A stretch of DNA of 64,000 nt from Ctenosaura bakeri (GCA_948474755.1 CAOLHI010002123.1:744001-808000), one strand, 5' to 3'; shown: positions 22,290-34,335, numbered from the stretch's first letter. Notes: generated by a model from the sequence alone, not told the origin. Numbers and translations: made by a program.

Positions 22290-23575
22290 TGTTAAGTTAT
22301 GACTATATTGTAATATAACTATCTCTTCTATATTGAAGTAATTGCAATATAAAAATAATTGCAAGCAACTCATTATTTGTATCTAGTTATTTCTAAGCTG
22401 TGGTATGATCATTTAACTCAGTTTATTGCCACCATCTGTGGTTGCCTCCAGCCTTAAACCAAGTTCTTTTCCTGGTTTTGCAGACTAAAACCTCTTTTTA
22501 CAAAAATGTTGTGGATTCAGTTGAGTGACATTTTTTATGTATATATGCTGGTCATTTAAGCTAAAGCTTTGTAGAGGAAACATATATGTTCTATAACCTC
22601 TCCATAATGCTTCTATATGATACCTGAGGGTGGAGGGTTGAGCAAACATTCCTGCTTGAGACCACAAAGTGAGTTCACAACAAATTTCAATTAGGGGCTT
22701 TCTAGTTCCCAATAAATCTTTCTCAGACATTGAACTAGCCTTTTTTGGGGAAGGTGAAGTTAAAATAAAATTCACGGAATGATTAGCAATAGATGAACTG
22801 ACCCCATCATAATTTGCAACTTAATTGCCCAGCTATGAAACCACTTTTCTCTGTTATTACAAGATTTTGTAGCTTGCTTTGTTTATTTCTTTTGCCTGCA
22901 TATTATCAAAATATATATCAGGAAGTGTTATGGGTAACCATCTTGTTTTCCAGCCTTACACATCATAACATCATGTGTCATGGACTGAATGTGACTGCAG
23001 AAGTTTTGTTTACAGTAGGATCAAAATAGAGATGAGAAGATACGAAATATAAATGGCTTCCAGTGCAACTTCTTTCTCATCTAAACTTTTAAACTGGTTG
23101 GTTCTTCTGATGAAGAGCACCTGGCTGCTTAAAGTAAAACAATTACATGCTTTGCAAAGGGAATGTTTCCTTCAGAAGGTAAAGGGTTACAACCATCACT
23201 GTCTCATGAGTAAAGATAAACCATGAGTAAAGATAATTTGGCTTTTTAAGCATGCAGAATGTGCATGAACAAATACACAGGCATACACATATATATAGGC
23301 ACATCTAACTTAACAAAGCGTCTGACATACATGCTCCTTTTTAAAAAGCCATTTTAATTCTGTCCAAACCCTGCTTTCCTTCCTTGTCCTTTGTCTTTCT
23401 AAAAGTTTTTAGCAGCATTGGCACTGGAGGAATCATAAAAGAAGACTGGAGAAACACAAGACTTTCATGACAGGTTGCAAGAATGAGTCTGCCATAACCA
23501 GTAGAATAAAAACATGAGCTGAGAAAGAATGGGATCCTTCTCTAGCTGACTGTAATGTAGCTGTATGTATCTGCC
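22290..23575. other. No gene; short direct duplication
   Basis: CATGAGTAAAGATAA occurs at 23205-23219 and 23222-23236. No coding signal was found. Confidence 0.5.
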
Positions 23576-23578
23576 TAT

Positions 23579-23729
23579 GGCCATTTCTGTACTACACTCT
23601 TATAGCGTGATGATTTCACTTTCAACATCCTATGGAATCCTGGGGTTTGCAGTTTTGGGAGGGGCCAGGATTCCATAGGAGTTTGAAAGTGGAATCATAG
23701 TGCTATAAGAGTGTAGTGCGGAAATGGCC
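23579..23729. mobile_element. Family P, intact TSD
   Basis: TAT flanks both ends (23576-23578 and 23730-23732). The centre is short, as the right arm lacks the first ~25 bases after the middle. Confidence 0.95.
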
Positions 23730-23732
23730 TAT

Positions 23733-24260
23733 GACAGGAAGGGAAACAGCAAATGCCTTCCCTAATCTGTTACTGAGTATGCATGAACAGAAATACAGAG
23801 ACCAAAGGGGAGAGTGAATAAGCCTACCTCACCAGTTCCTCAGGATGTTAGAGAAGCACAGATGTATAAATTTGGCCACCAAAATTAGACATCACAAGAT
23901 AAGTTGGGGGAAAAGAAATCTCTGGGTTCATTTTGGAAGATGCCTCCAAGTGGTTTCTAGAAGATTCTATATATTTTTGTCTATATATGTGAGGCTTGCT
24001 CGACCCTGTTGTTTCATTTCACCTGTGCATATTGTGCATTCTGAAAAAAAGTTCACTGAACATTTTAAAACTATTCTTCATGTTTGTGGTGTAGGAATCA
24101 ACCTCAATTCTTTCCACGTTATTTCTGCCTCTAGTACCAAAGATTCTGTTAAAGAAGGAACCCATGTGCAGGAACACATTTACTTTGTTAACTGAGGTAT
24201 ACCTGTATAAATGAACTTGTAATCACTTAGTTTGGATTGCAAAATTGTTATATTTCATTG
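23733..24260. other. No gene recognised
   Basis: A 116-residue frame at 23845-24195 has no recognised domain or repeat match. Confidence 0.45.
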
Positions 24261-24267
24261 GTTCAAA

Positions 24268-24432
24268 GGCCATTTCCTCACTAGCCAGTCATAGCGTGAT
24301 GATTCCACTTTCAACATCCTCTGGAATCCTGGGGTTTGCAGTTTCAGGAGGGGCCGGCCGGGAAACCCCAGGATTCCAGAGGATGTTGAAAGTGGAATCA
24401 TTGCGCTATAATTGGCTAGTGCGGAAATGGCC
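24268..24432. mobile_element. Family P, intact TSD
   Basis: AAA flanks both ends. Both arms carry CCTCTGG where most copies have CCTATGG, the same change as the 60989 copy. Confidence 0.96.
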
Positions 24433-24591
24433 AAAGTCAGGGCCCTTTATAGACTTGAAAATTAGGATTCTGCTTAAGTCTGTAGTCATCTTTGCTGGGC
24501 TAAACCCCAGGCCTTTCTAGTCCAGCACCCTAGTGGTCACATCCTGGCCAGGTTGATGCTTATTGGATGCCAAGATGCAAGGAGGAACTAC

Positions 24592-24645
24592 AGTCAGCCC
24601 TCCACATCTGTGGGTTTAACGTTCACAGGTTTTTTTTAATAGAAG
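24592..24645 (+). mobile_element. Tigger-like terminal repeat fragment
   Basis: CAGTCAGCCCTCCACATCTG followed by GGGTTTAACGTTCACAGG, directly after a TA dinucleotide, resembles a Tc/mariner-Tigger terminus. No right end was found. Confidence 0.4.
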
Positions 24646-24649
24646 TTAA

Positions 24650-25060
24650 TTGTATCACTTATAAAAATGCAGTGTTTACTGTGGCAACATTAGTTTTGAT
24701 TTCCTAGTCAGAATGAATTCTAAAAACAGTTGTAGCTATAATTTTATATTTTTTTAAAAAGCATTACACAGTAGGCAGCATGTAACCCCCAAACGATTTA
24801 ATAAAACCAGCAAAACCAAGTATTTTGTCATGATGATAGAAATATCTTATTTCTTGAGGTTTCTGTGGCTGACCACTTCTTCATTACTCACCTGCAGCCT
24901 GACACCTTCTTGCCAAATAAAAAGAAAGGATCTGAAGAAGATTATCGTGTATGCCTCTTCGTATTACTGACAGAAAAATTTCAGCTAAGGGCTATATACC
25001 ACAATGAGGCAAATGCAAGTTTTTAAGAGTGGGCAGATTGAGCTTGACTACATGGGAGAC
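24650..25060. other. No gene recognised
   Basis: AT-rich sequence. Confidence 0.5.
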
Positions 25061-25063
25061 CAT

Positions 25064-25230
25064 GGATGATTCTGCACTAGGCTGTTATAGCGCTATGATG
25101 CCACTTGCAACATCCTATGGAATCCTGGGGTTTGCAGTTTCGGGAGGGGCCAGTCACTGCAAGCCCCAGGATTCCATAGGATGTTGCAAGTGGCATCATA
25201 GCGCTATAACAGCCTAGTGTGGAAATGGCC
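25064..25230. mobile_element. Family P, intact TSD
   Basis: CAT flanks both ends. Both arms carry ATGCCACTTGCAAC instead of the usual ATTCCACTTTCAAC. The left end has drifted to GGATGATTCTGC. Confidence 0.95.
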
Positions 25231-25414
25231 CATATTGGAAACTCCCTGTACTCTGTCCTGATTTCCAAATCAATCAGAACTAGAGATATTACCTGGACTA
25301 GATGCTACACACCATCTTTCTCTTGGCACCAAAGTTTCTGGGTATCAGAGAAACTCCAGGGCTCATCAGAGTGCATCATTTTCACAATAAGAAATAGTTT
25401 CTCAAACGTACTCA

Positions 25415-25417
25415 TAT

Positions 25418-25454
<37 letters not shown>

Positions 25455-25690
25455 GTGCCATCAATTTGTTTTCAACGTATGGCAGCCCTAAGGCGAACCT
25501 ATCACAGGATTTTTGCTTTGTTTTGCAAGATTTCTTCAGAGAAATTTTGCCATTGCCTTCCCCTGAGGCTGAGAGAATGTGACTTGCCCAAAGTCACCCA
25601 GTGGGTTTCCCTGGCCAAGTGAAGATCTGAACCCTGATCTGAGGGGGACCTAATCCAACAGTCCAGCCACTAAACTACTCTGGCTCTCCC
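25415..25690 (-). mobile_element. tRNA-derived SINE, long subfamily
   Basis: The (GTT)n tail at 25417-25454 is followed in reverse by the SINE body up to CAGCCACTAAACTACTCTGG. Confidence 0.9.
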
Positions 25691-25822
25691 AGGTGGTGTA
25701 CAAATATTTAAAATAGCAGGAATTATTTGTAATTGTGAATTAAAGGATCAAATCAAATCAACCCAAGACTTTCATGGTTTGGCAGTAATCCGGAATTAGT
25801 CCTCAGTCCAGCCTTACATAGG

Positions 25823-26008
25823 GCCTAAATACTGTAAAGGCATCAGAACCCATCTAATCTTGAAAGGTTTGTCCTTGGATGGGAGACCAGCAACAAATAC
25901 CAGGTACTGTAAGCTTCATTTCAGAGGAAGGAACTGGCAAAACCACTTCTGAGTATTCTTTGGCTATGAAATTCATAGGGTCTCCATAAGTCATTAGGTG
26001 TCTTGAAG

Positions 26009-26044
<36 letters not shown>
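25823..26044 (+). mobile_element. 5S-derived SINE with (AC)n tail
   Basis: CCTAAATACTGTAAAGGCAT starts it. The 5S region has GGATGGGAGACCAGCAAC, the body has GAGTATTCTTTGG and the tail CTTGAAGGC leads into (AC)n at 26010-26044. Confidence 0.9.
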
Positions 26045-26045
<1 letters not shown>

Positions 26046-26343
26046 AGCTTCAGATCAAAGACTGGAACAGTCAATATTGTTTAGTTGAACAAAAGAGGCA
26101 AGCTGTTGGCCACAACAACAAGTGCTGAGAAGACTAAAATGAAGCTTTATCCTATGGCAAACTATTACCACAATCCCATGCGCATGTACCCATAAACAAC
26201 CTGAGCCAGTCACTATTTCTTAGCCTCATCTATTTGACAGGACAAAAATTGGAGGGGGAAGATTTAACAAATATGTACTCTGAGCTCTATGGAAGTAAGA
26301 TATACCTTCATGTAACAAAATAAAATAATAAAAATGAATGGAT

Positions 26344-26392
26344 GCTATTGAGTTCAATGGGACTTCTTCCTAAGTAAGTATGCCTAAGATTT
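26344..26392. repeat. Fragment of GGGAGTAAG / CAATGGGACTTACT repeat
   Basis: TTGAGTTCAATGGGACTTCTTCC matches the short dispersed repeat also seen at 39908, 59800, 61447 and 63556. Confidence 0.5.
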
Positions 26393-26418
26393 CTCCCTGC
26401 CTTGCCAAGTTTTGCACT

Positions 26419-26479
26419 AATATAATATAATTAATATAATATAATATAATATAATATAATATAATATAATATAATTAAT
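26419..26479. repeat. (ATAAT)n pentanucleotide repeat
   Basis: About eleven tandem TAATA units, with two interruptions of TTAATA. Confidence 0.95.
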
Positions 26480-27740
26480 ACAGAAAGGATGGTCTATGCC
26501 AGTTCTTGGAAAAAGAACCCTCCCAAGTATGCCTCTCTTTGCTTAATTTTCTTCCACAAAAATCTTGTGTCCGGGACTGACTGAGTATAATTTCCTTACT
26601 CCAGAGGACAATAATCTCTATTGTTGTGAAAGAACATGCCCCCCAAATACATACAATTCCACTTCTTTAGCTTCTTGAGCTTTGTGGTCTAGAGCCTATT
26701 TGAAAATAGATTTTTGGGAGGAGTTGGGGAATACAAATCCCCATGGTTTGTCAAGAGCACAGCAAGCCACTCCTGCTGTGTCCCCCTCCCACCCCGCCAT
26801 TTTGCACCAAGGAGATTGTTCCCTGTATTTGTTTATCTCTTGCATTAAGGGGATGGCTAAGCAAAAGGGACACAAACCACGCACATTATTGAGTCTCCGG
26901 CTTGGCAAAAGAAATGCCAAGGCAGCTCCCAACAAAGTCTCCCTCTGTTCTATGAAAGATGGCTAGGAAACGCCACTGACTAGAACTGTGACAGGCAGGC
27001 AACGCGGGCAAACAAAGAGCTCCCTGTGTCAAGTCTCTCCCTCTCCCTCTCTCTCCAGAGAGGGGAAACCTTCACAGCCACCCCCAACGCTGCCTCCAAC
27101 AACACTAACAATGTATGCATATACCAGCTGGCATAGGCACATTGGCACTCATTGGCCTCCCATGGCATAAGAAAAGCTGAGCCACTAATATGACATAGAA
27201 TCATGTGCATCCAAAGGACCAGGGGAGGAAAATGAAAGCAAACCATTGCAACACAACCTATTCCTGGGAGTGGGGGGCAGAGCAATATTTGCAAGCGCTT
27301 ATTTGCATGCCAAAGATCTCAGGCTGTTTGAATTTGCACACTCTATTTAGTACCATTGAGCATTCTTCTCTACCTCCTACCTAACAACCTTTTAAAACAT
27401 TTACTATCTGTATCAGCGTTTATAAAAGGGTGGAGATGGGAGGAAGCAATGAACAAGTGTTTTATGTTTTGCCAGCCCAGAAAGGAAGAAGCCAATTTTC
27501 TCAGCCCCCACCTCATCTGCAGGAGTGTTCATTTCAATCATAGCCCCTATCTTCACATGTAAAAACGTAGCATATGATAATAACAGGCCACCATTAAAAT
27601 TGCAGTAGCAGCAGGAATTTAAAGATAATTTAAAAAAAACAACAGTAAGCACAAAAGATTTTAAGCTCAGCCCCCAGAGGTAAAATAATAATGTTAAAAA
27701 AAAAACAAATTTTAAATGGAAAGTGAACCAGAAGTTCCAT
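26480..27740. other. Repeat-free unique sequence, no gene called
   Basis: About 1.2 kb with no recognised transposon, unusual for this window. 26680-27060 has balanced composition and frames on both strands, but no splice or domain evidence. Confidence 0.4.
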
Positions 27741-27745
27741 ATTAC

Positions 27746-27815
27746 TGTTGTATGCTTTCAAACTGTGGTCTCCAGGTCATCCTCCAATGTTCAAACCACT
27801 GAACCATGCTGGCTC
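27746..27815 (-). mobile_element. tRNA-SINE fragment
   Basis: Reverse head region: GTTCAAACCACTGAACCATG followed by CTGGCTCT. Confidence 0.65.
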
Positions 27816-27899
27816 TAGATGTTCCATACTGTTGAGATAACTGTGATAGATGACAGCTCAGAGGTCGATGAGCAGTTGATTGTGCCAAAAGCAGAGCCA

Positions 27900-28081
27900 G
27901 GTCATTTCCACACTAGACAGTTAATAGCGCTATGATTCCACTTTCAGCATCCTATGGAATCCTGGGGTTTGCAGTTTAGGGAGGGGCCAGCTGGCCCCTC
28001 CCTAAACTGCGAACCCCAGGATTCCATAGGATGTTGAAAGTGGAATCATAGCGCTATTAACAGTCTAGTGTGGAGATGGCC
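27900..28081. mobile_element. Family P, intact TSD, arm-matched insertion
   Basis: CCA flanks both ends. Both arms carry an extra A (GTTAATAGCGC and GCGCTATTAAC), not seen in other copies. Centre GGGGCCAGCTGGCCCC. Confidence 0.96.
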
Positions 28082-28084
28082 CCA

Positions 28085-29425
28085 GTGATAGACCAAACTA
28101 TCTTGCCAACACCCGCATAAGCTGAAAAAACAAGCTGACAGAGTTGTTGCAGGCAGTGCCAAAGGGAGAAGAGAGCAGCAATGATTTAAATGAATTAGAT
28201 CCACCTTTACCCCCCAGCTTCCAATCACAGAGGAGACAAAAAAGAGCAGCTCAGAGGGAGGCCATTTTGGTGAGATCGAGAAAACAGAACAATGAGGAGT
28301 AACACTTGTTTTCTTTGGCTATATAAGTTTGTCGGTGTGGCTTGCTGTTTGCTTGTAGCAAATCGCTACTCAAGCTCCCACGACCCTTGTGTTCCAGCTT
28401 TCTTGATCTTTTTGGACGGACCTTTGCCATTCTGGACTTTTGGATTTGACTTAGGCTTGGCTCAGCGCTTCTACCGATTGTTTGCATTGGACATTCCCCA
28501 CTGCCGCTTCCCCTTCAGCAAGTACTATTGCCTTCCTTCCCTTGCTGGCAGAAAGGCATGGGCTGGGAGCTGAACTCTGACAATAACAACCTTTGCATGC
28601 TCAGAATTAACTGGCTAGTAAAATTGCATGATTATTGTAGGTATAGAGGCACAGCCTAGACAGGCCCTAGACTAAACTTCCTGTTTGTCTGTCAGCTCCC
28701 ACTTCCTCCTGCACATACACATCCCTTGTTCTAAGAAAAGCCTCTCTTGTGTTTACAACCTCCCAGTTTTTGTGATGCCAGGATTTACCCTCCACTCCTC
28801 TCTGCATCCACCTTCTGGCTAGAAGGGAGCAGAGGAGAGCAAATGTTCCTTAACCCATCTCCCTAAGAAGGTGATAAAGAGTAATGTCTCCGTTTCACCT
28901 TAAGGTCTCTATCTTAATTTCCATGCATTATCTCTCTGTGTATGAGAGAGTCAGTGTGTATGCGAGTGTATCTTTGAAAAACTAACTGTGAGCAACTGTA
29001 GTTGGTACTTAAGGCACAACACTTAATGCCATCGCCAGGGACTCCTTTAGGTCTCAGATTCTGGGCCCAGAAACTTCAAGGCCAGTCCTGAACTGGGACA
29101 ATCCTGAATTAGCAACACTGCTTGACATTTCACAGTGGACACTTGATGGTGGTTAATGTGGCCATACACCTTACTTTAGGGAGGACAGTTTCCCTTTGAA
29201 TGCAGTCAGAGCATAGTTTTCTCTTTGATCTAAAGAGCTGTCTGGTAAGAGAAAGCACCACATGAGTGAGAGGAGAGGGCCTTTAGGTTGTCTGAATCCT
29301 ACCAGTAGTTTTGACTAGAGCAGACTTTTTGAATCAACTGGTGAACAATAACCCCACATTTATGTATTTTGCTTTAGCTATGGATTTCTTTCCACTGGCA
29401 TTGGGTTACCTGGCAACTCTACAAT
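28085..29425. other. Repeat-free unique sequence, no gene called
   Basis: A frame at 28292-28573 and a TATATAAG at about 28319 are present. The TATA lies inside the frame, so they do not support each other. Confidence 0.4.
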
Positions 29426-29430
29426 CCTAT

Positions 29431-29610
29431 GGCCATTTCCGCACTAGACTGTTATAGTGCTATTATTCCACTTGCAACATCCTATGGAATCCTGGGGTTT
29501 GCAGTTTTGGGAGGGGCTGGCTGGCCCCTCTCGAAACTGCAAACCCCGGGATTCCATAGGATGTTGCAAGTGATATAATAGCACTATAACAGCCTAGTGC
29601 GGAAATGGTC
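29431..29610. mobile_element. Family P, intact TSD
   Basis: TAT flanks both ends. Both arms have the CACTTGCAAC type. Right-arm decay includes GTGATATAATAG. Confidence 0.95.
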
Positions 29611-29614
29611 TATG

Positions 29615-30490
29615 ACTTTAGGTTTTTTTGTCAATCTGTGCCCTCTGTTATCTTCTTTTTGGGATCCTGCATTTCCTCTGTTTTGGCAGTACATAAATGG
29701 CCACCATAGCAGCAGCACATAGAACTGGCCACTCTGGAGGCAAGATATAGCATAGCTTGGAAAAGTGGCCAATGGACACAGTCATGCTGACTAGAAGATT
29801 CTGGAGTCGTAGCCTCCCTCCAAAGTAACTTTCCTAAGCTTTCATTACAAGGAACAAAAACTGTTACCCATCCCAACTAGCCTCAGAGAGTTTCCATTCC
29901 AGGGTGTCATTTAGGCAAAAGGGAAGGCAAATTCAGGCTTATGGAACCTCTGTGATGTGGAGGTGTACTGTATTTAAATTATATTTGTTCTTTTTAAATT
30001 TGCACCAGCACATATCTATTAGCATGTGAACATTTTGAAGAAAATCTGCACCCTCTTTTTAAAATTGCTGATGGCTTTTCTTTTCTTTGATGATTTGTAA
30101 ATAGCTATTGTGTGTGGGCATTATGAGAACTTGGGCTCTGTGAAAGAAACTGAACTGAGTCTGTCTCTAGGACCAAGGAATTCCACGGTACTTGGGTAAT
30201 CAGCAGCCTTGTTTTAGTTTCTAGTTAATCTTGGGCTGGAGGCAGAGAGTAGCAGACAGTTTTAAAAAGTGATGATAGGGTGCCAGATGTACATGTCCTG
30301 GTAATTAGATTGTGCATTCTTCCTTCAGCCTGCACAATGTCCATGTATTGTGTGTGAAAGTTTCTTCACTGTTCCTACAACTTGCAAAAAATCAGGGAAA
30401 AATAATGGAGGGGAGAGAAAATACAAAAATAATGAGATGCTTGTTTTGATTTGAGATGAAAGTTGTAAAAAGTAAATACATCTATAGAGC
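29615..30490. other. No gene or repeat recognised
   Basis: AT-rich, stop-rich sequence. Confidence 0.5.
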
Positions 30491-30619
30491 AGAGTGTGGA
30501 AAAGTTACATTTGGAGACTACAACTGCCAGACACCTCATACGCCATTGGCCAATGCCCATACTGGTTGGAAATTCTGACAGTCATAATCCAAAAAGCTGT
30601 TTTTCCGAGTTCTGATGAA

Positions 30620-30770
30620 GACCTCTTAGGTTTTGGCAGTTTCTTCCTCTGAAATATAGCCTACAGTACTTGTTCTTTGTTGGTAGTCTCCCACCCAAGT
30701 ACTAACCAGGGCTGACTCTGCTTAGTTTGCAAGCTCATATAGGATCTGGCACCTTTAGGTCTACAGTTAG
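30620..30770 (-). mobile_element. 5S-derived SINE, 3' truncated
   Basis: Reverse copy with the 5S head intact in outline: GTAGTCTCCCACCCAAGTAC, AACCAGGGCTGACTCTGCTTAG and GGATCTGGCACCTTTA. The tail is missing. Confidence 0.85.
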
Positions 30771-30774
30771 AAAT

Positions 30775-31180
30775 AGTTACTATTGTTTAAAGAGAAATAC
30801 AGTCTGTATGACCATAATGGGGGAGCCTGTGATGCAATGAACCTACATATCAGTCTGCTATCCAGGTGCTAACTGTTTATAGGTGTGCCAGACAGAGTGA
30901 TGGGTGCTGTAGTCCACCCTATTTGGAAGACTTTGATCTGAAGAAAGCTCTTCCAAGGACAGAGCAGTTTCAAGGATGCCCTTTCCTCCCTTTTGAAAGC
31001 TGGCCTTAGCATGGCCCAGTATTCACCGCTAGATGGCAGTATAGCAAAGCACTTATTTTAAAAATAAGACAAAACAAGCAATGTGCAAGCTTGGTCCTGT
31101 TTGCATGCTATTTGGTATAAAATAGATTATGGAGAGTCAGACACCATAGAGCTTCAGGAGCAGCACCTCTATCCCCTCCC
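30775..31180. other. No gene recognised
   Basis: Unique sequence. Confidence 0.5.
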
Positions 31181-31183
31181 CCC

Positions 31184-31185
31184 GA

Positions 31186-31241
<56 letters not shown>

Positions 31242-31249
31242 GAAAGAAA
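31184..31249 (+). repeat. (AAAG)n microsatellite
   Basis: About fifteen uninterrupted GAAA units after a C-rich CCCTCCCCCC stretch. Confidence 0.97.
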
Positions 31250-31416
31250 CCTAGCAGTAAATAACTAGGACTACTATGTTGTTGACGCAACCTAGAGTCC
31301 TGTCTTGCACATTTAAATGTTGTGTTTTCCACCCCATTCGCTGATTTCTTGGCTCATCTTCTTCTGGCTTCTGTATCTTCGTGGCAGTTGTTAGACCAAA
31401 AAGAAGAGCTTAGAAA

Positions 31417-31563
31417 TAGAATCATGAAATCATAGGGCTGGAAGGGACCACAAGGGCCATTGAGTCCAACCCCCTACCTTCCACGCGGGAATACACAGCT
31501 AAACACCCCTGAGAAAATAACCATGCCACCTCGGTTTAAAGACTTCCAGAGGAGGACAGTCCA
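31417..31563 (-). mobile_element. CR1 LINE 3' end
   Basis: Minus-strand end GATTTCATGATTCTA preceded by GTGGTCCCTTCCAGCCCTA. Only ~150 bases remain. Confidence 0.85.
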
Positions 31564-31564
31564 G

Positions 31565-31975
31565 TTTTATAGTTCTTTCTAGAAGATAAGCTGTTATGCT
31601 GGTGGGAGGTCATGGCATTGTAAAGCAATTTATCAGCACATTGAATTGAATGGTGCCATTGTACAATGGGAAGGGAGACATAGCTGTGCTGTCTGGACCA
31701 CTGAGCAAGCAGACCCACCAGGATGACTACTGGGCAGTGGTCCCAATGTTCAACATGCCCCATTGTGCAATGTGAACCTCTGTTCACATCGCAGTTCACT
31801 GGCATAGTAACGGACTGGGTGAGACACATAGCTCTATCATCATCGAGTTACATGTCAGAGCTTCTAATGCAGGATCTCACCGAACATTCATAAAAAGCTG
31901 TAGTTATAGTTGCAAGGGCCTCCAAAACCAATTAGGGATCCATTACAGTTTTTTAAAAATGCAATGCTTTATGTT
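31565..31975. other. No gene or repeat recognised
   Basis: Unique sequence. A 97-residue reverse frame is judged chance. Confidence 0.5.
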
Positions 31976-31977
31976 CT

Positions 31978-32160
31978 CAAAGAAGTAGCTGTGTTAGTCT
32001 CTTGCAGCATAAAAAGGAGGGGAAGAAAAAGAATAAAAAGAAAATCGCAGCGCCTTTAAGACTAACTGGTTTTTATATTAGCATGAGCTTCTGTGGCTAT
32101 ATACCCGCTCCCTCAGATATAAACCCAGTCCTTCAGATCCATTCTCTTTCTCTATATGCT
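31978..32160 (-). mobile_element. Penelope-like element 3' end (lineage A)
   Basis: Contains AGTAGCTGTGTTAGTCTCTT, then CGCCTTTAAGACTAACTGGT and AGCATGAGCTTCTGTGGCTA. The reverse complement matches the 3' end of the copy that closes at 35946 (AACTAGTTAGTCTTAAAGGT). Confidence 0.65.
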
Positions 32161-32183
32161 CTGTTTCTCAAAAGTTAGATATA

Positions 32184-32413
32184 AGTTGTTGTTGTGTACC
32201 TTTCAAGTCATTTATGGCAACCCCAAGGAGATTCTGTCACTGGGTTTTCTTGGCAATATTTGCCCAGAGGCTGTTTGCCTTTGCCTTCCTCTGAGGCTGA
32301 AAGACTGTGACTTGCTCAAGATCACCCAGTGAGTTTCCACAACCAAGCAGGGGTTCAAACTCTGGTCTGCAGATGAAGTCCTATGCTCAAACCACTACAC
32401 TGTACCGGCTCTC
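32184..32413 (-). mobile_element. tRNA-derived SINE, long subfamily
   Basis: Complete reverse copy from GTTGTTGTGTACCTTTCAAG to CTCAAACCACTACACTGTAC. Confidence 0.9.
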
Positions 32414-32714
32414 AGTACTTACTTTAAAAACTACACATCTGTTGCAGTTGCACTAAGGACAGCACAAGCCAGAACTGGAACCAGTGGATATTCCTCCTCT
32501 ACCAATCAGTGAGATTGTAACACAGAACTATAAAACTAAAATTACAGTTAACCTGCAACAAGAGTGAGTTAATCTCTCATTAAGCTGTAATCATAATAAA
32601 CTTGGTTATAACTTTATAATTGAAAGAAAATGGTTACAAGTAACTTGCACTTTGCAATTATGTAGTTATGTCTAAATGCTAAACCAAATCTATGTCCTAC
32701 ATATTATAAACCAG

Positions 32715-32825
32715 GGGTGGGAATCATGAGGACCTCCAATGGTACTGAATGGCAGGTTCTAGAAGCATAAACCAGCTTGTCCAATGGTAAGGGATGGTGG
32801 GACTTGCAATCCATAAAAAAATCTG
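32715..32825. repeat. CATCTGG element, degraded
   Basis: GGACCTCCAATGGTACTGAA and GGGATGGTGGGACTTGCAAT match the arms of the 16480 element loosely. Confidence 0.4.
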
Positions 32826-32832
32826 GAAGGGC

Positions 32833-32911
32833 TGATTGCACTTTTTTTAACAATTGCTGGCCAGCATTTGTTATAAATGCTGGCCAGCAATTGTTAAAAA
32901 AAGTGCAATCA
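32833..32911. repeat. Perfect 37-bp inverted repeat with 5-base loop
   Basis: The left arm at 32833-32869 contains AACAATTGCTGGCCAGCATT. The loop GTTAT is at 32870-32874. The right arm at 32875-32911 is the exact reverse complement. No other copy was noticed in the window. It could be a tiny MITE of the MADE1 sort, or a local fold-back duplication. Confidence 0.97.
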
Positions 32912-32914
32912 CTT

Positions 32915-33550
32915 TGCGTCAGCCTAGTTCACAGAAATGGTCCTAAGATATTATCAAACAAACCATTCAGGTTTCTTGTTTTGAACCACCATCCCATTTC
33001 TTACAAATGTCTACCAAAGAGAATGAAATGTTTTCAAGTGATGCAAATTAGGGTCTGATTCTTTTGAAATTATTGAGTAAGAGCACTCCAAAAGAAATCT
33101 GTTATATGTGGGGTCCTGTAAATGCTCCCCTAAAAGTGCCAAAGTAACTTAAATAGCAGATGAAGAAAAGCAGACATCTGTGTTCCGTAAATATTCTCTT
33201 GGGCATCCAATGCACTGCCGTACTTAACATGCCAAACCCACATGGTCAGTGAGTATACTGGAGGTCCGGGAGGGCAACTGCAGCCAGATGATGCCCCCTG
33301 GCCACCTTCAGCCACAGATTGGCCATGGGAGTCCACCTAGGCATCTTCAACCCGGGGCTGTGGGCTGGTGGGAATATGCCACAAGGAAGTCCAACACATC
33401 TCAGAAACAACTTTAAAAGTGCATACACTGGCATAACAGGAGTTTATGGTAGTGTATGTCACCAACAAGATCCTAGTCATTAAATGCACTGGTAAAGAAA
33501 ATGAACTAAAAATCATGGGGGTAACCTCTCAAATGTTGCCTTTCATATAA
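32915..33550. other. No gene recognised
   Basis: Unique sequence. Confidence 0.45.
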
Positions 33551-33552
33551 AC

Positions 33553-33720
33553 TTCTTAAGATGTTTTGGACAAATCACTCTCAGCCTCACTCCTCACATC
33601 TGAAAATTGGAGGACATGATGCTGATCAGCCTTATAGGATGCTATGAGGATCACAGTAAGGTAAAGCGTGTGAAGCACTTTGAACTCTCCAGAGAGCCAC
33701 AGAAATATTCGGTGTTGCAA
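33553..33720 (+). mobile_element. MIR-like SINE
   Basis: GGACAAATCACTCTCAGCCT, CACATCTGAAAATTGGAGGA, CTATGAGGATCACAGTAAGG and GTGAAGCACTTTGAAC follow the MIR order (soluble CORE-SINE body). Confidence 0.65.
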
Positions 33721-33817
33721 TTAAACACAATTGCATGATTTCCTTTCTTTTGCATCAATGATTCTGCATTTGTAAATTTTGCAGAATTCCTACCAGCTTC
33801 TGTTAATTACAGTGAGA

Positions 33818-34092
33818 GACTACCAGCATGGTGCAGTGATCTGAGTGTTGGACTAGGACACTGGGAGAACTGGGGTTCAAATCCCTGCTTGGCCATGGAA
33901 ACCCACTGGCTGACCATGGGCGTGCCACACACATAGCCCCAGACAACCCCTGCGGACAAGTCCACACTTTTCAGCCTGAGAGTAAGGCAAATCTTGCTGA
34001 GAACAAATCTTGCCAAGAAAACCCCATGATACCATCACCATAAATCAGAAATGACTTGTTAACTGTGCCTTTAAGTCATTTTAACAACAATA
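33818..34092 (+). mobile_element. tRNA-derived SINE with internal rearrangement
   Basis: The head CAGCATGGTGCAGTGATCTG and B box GTTCAAATCCC are clear. The middle (33933-33985) carries extra sequence, and the tail reads AATGACTTGTTAACTGTGCC. Confidence 0.85.
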
Positions 34093-34335
34093 GTGATTCT
34101 GAAGCCCTGTGCCTTGGAGGAACTGGATACTTTGTTTAGCCACTCTTTTACTTCTGAGATTCACCAAGGCATCATCTACATCAATGTCAGCAAAGTGCGG
34201 CCCATGAGACCATTCTGGTGGTTCCCAGGGCCACCCAATAATCTTTTTTTCTCCTCCAACTTGCCCCTAAATAACCTCCAGGGGGTGTGCAGGGCATTTT
34301 CAACACATTTGGAGCCCCTTAGGATCCAATCCTGG

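Noticed and set aside
24245..24520. Recurring open frames reading SAMIPLSTSYGILGFAVSGGA, also at 25029, 42159, 59610, 60970, 61020 and 62897
   Set aside because: These are translations of family P arms on either strand, not a protein family.
25415..25690. CRISPR-like repeated blocks
   Set aside because: This is a eukaryotic SINE with a GTT tail. Repeats are dispersed, not an array with spacers.
28292..28573. Frame with a nearby TATATAAG
   Set aside because: The TATA lies inside the frame, about 27 bases after its ATG, so it cannot drive it. No domain.
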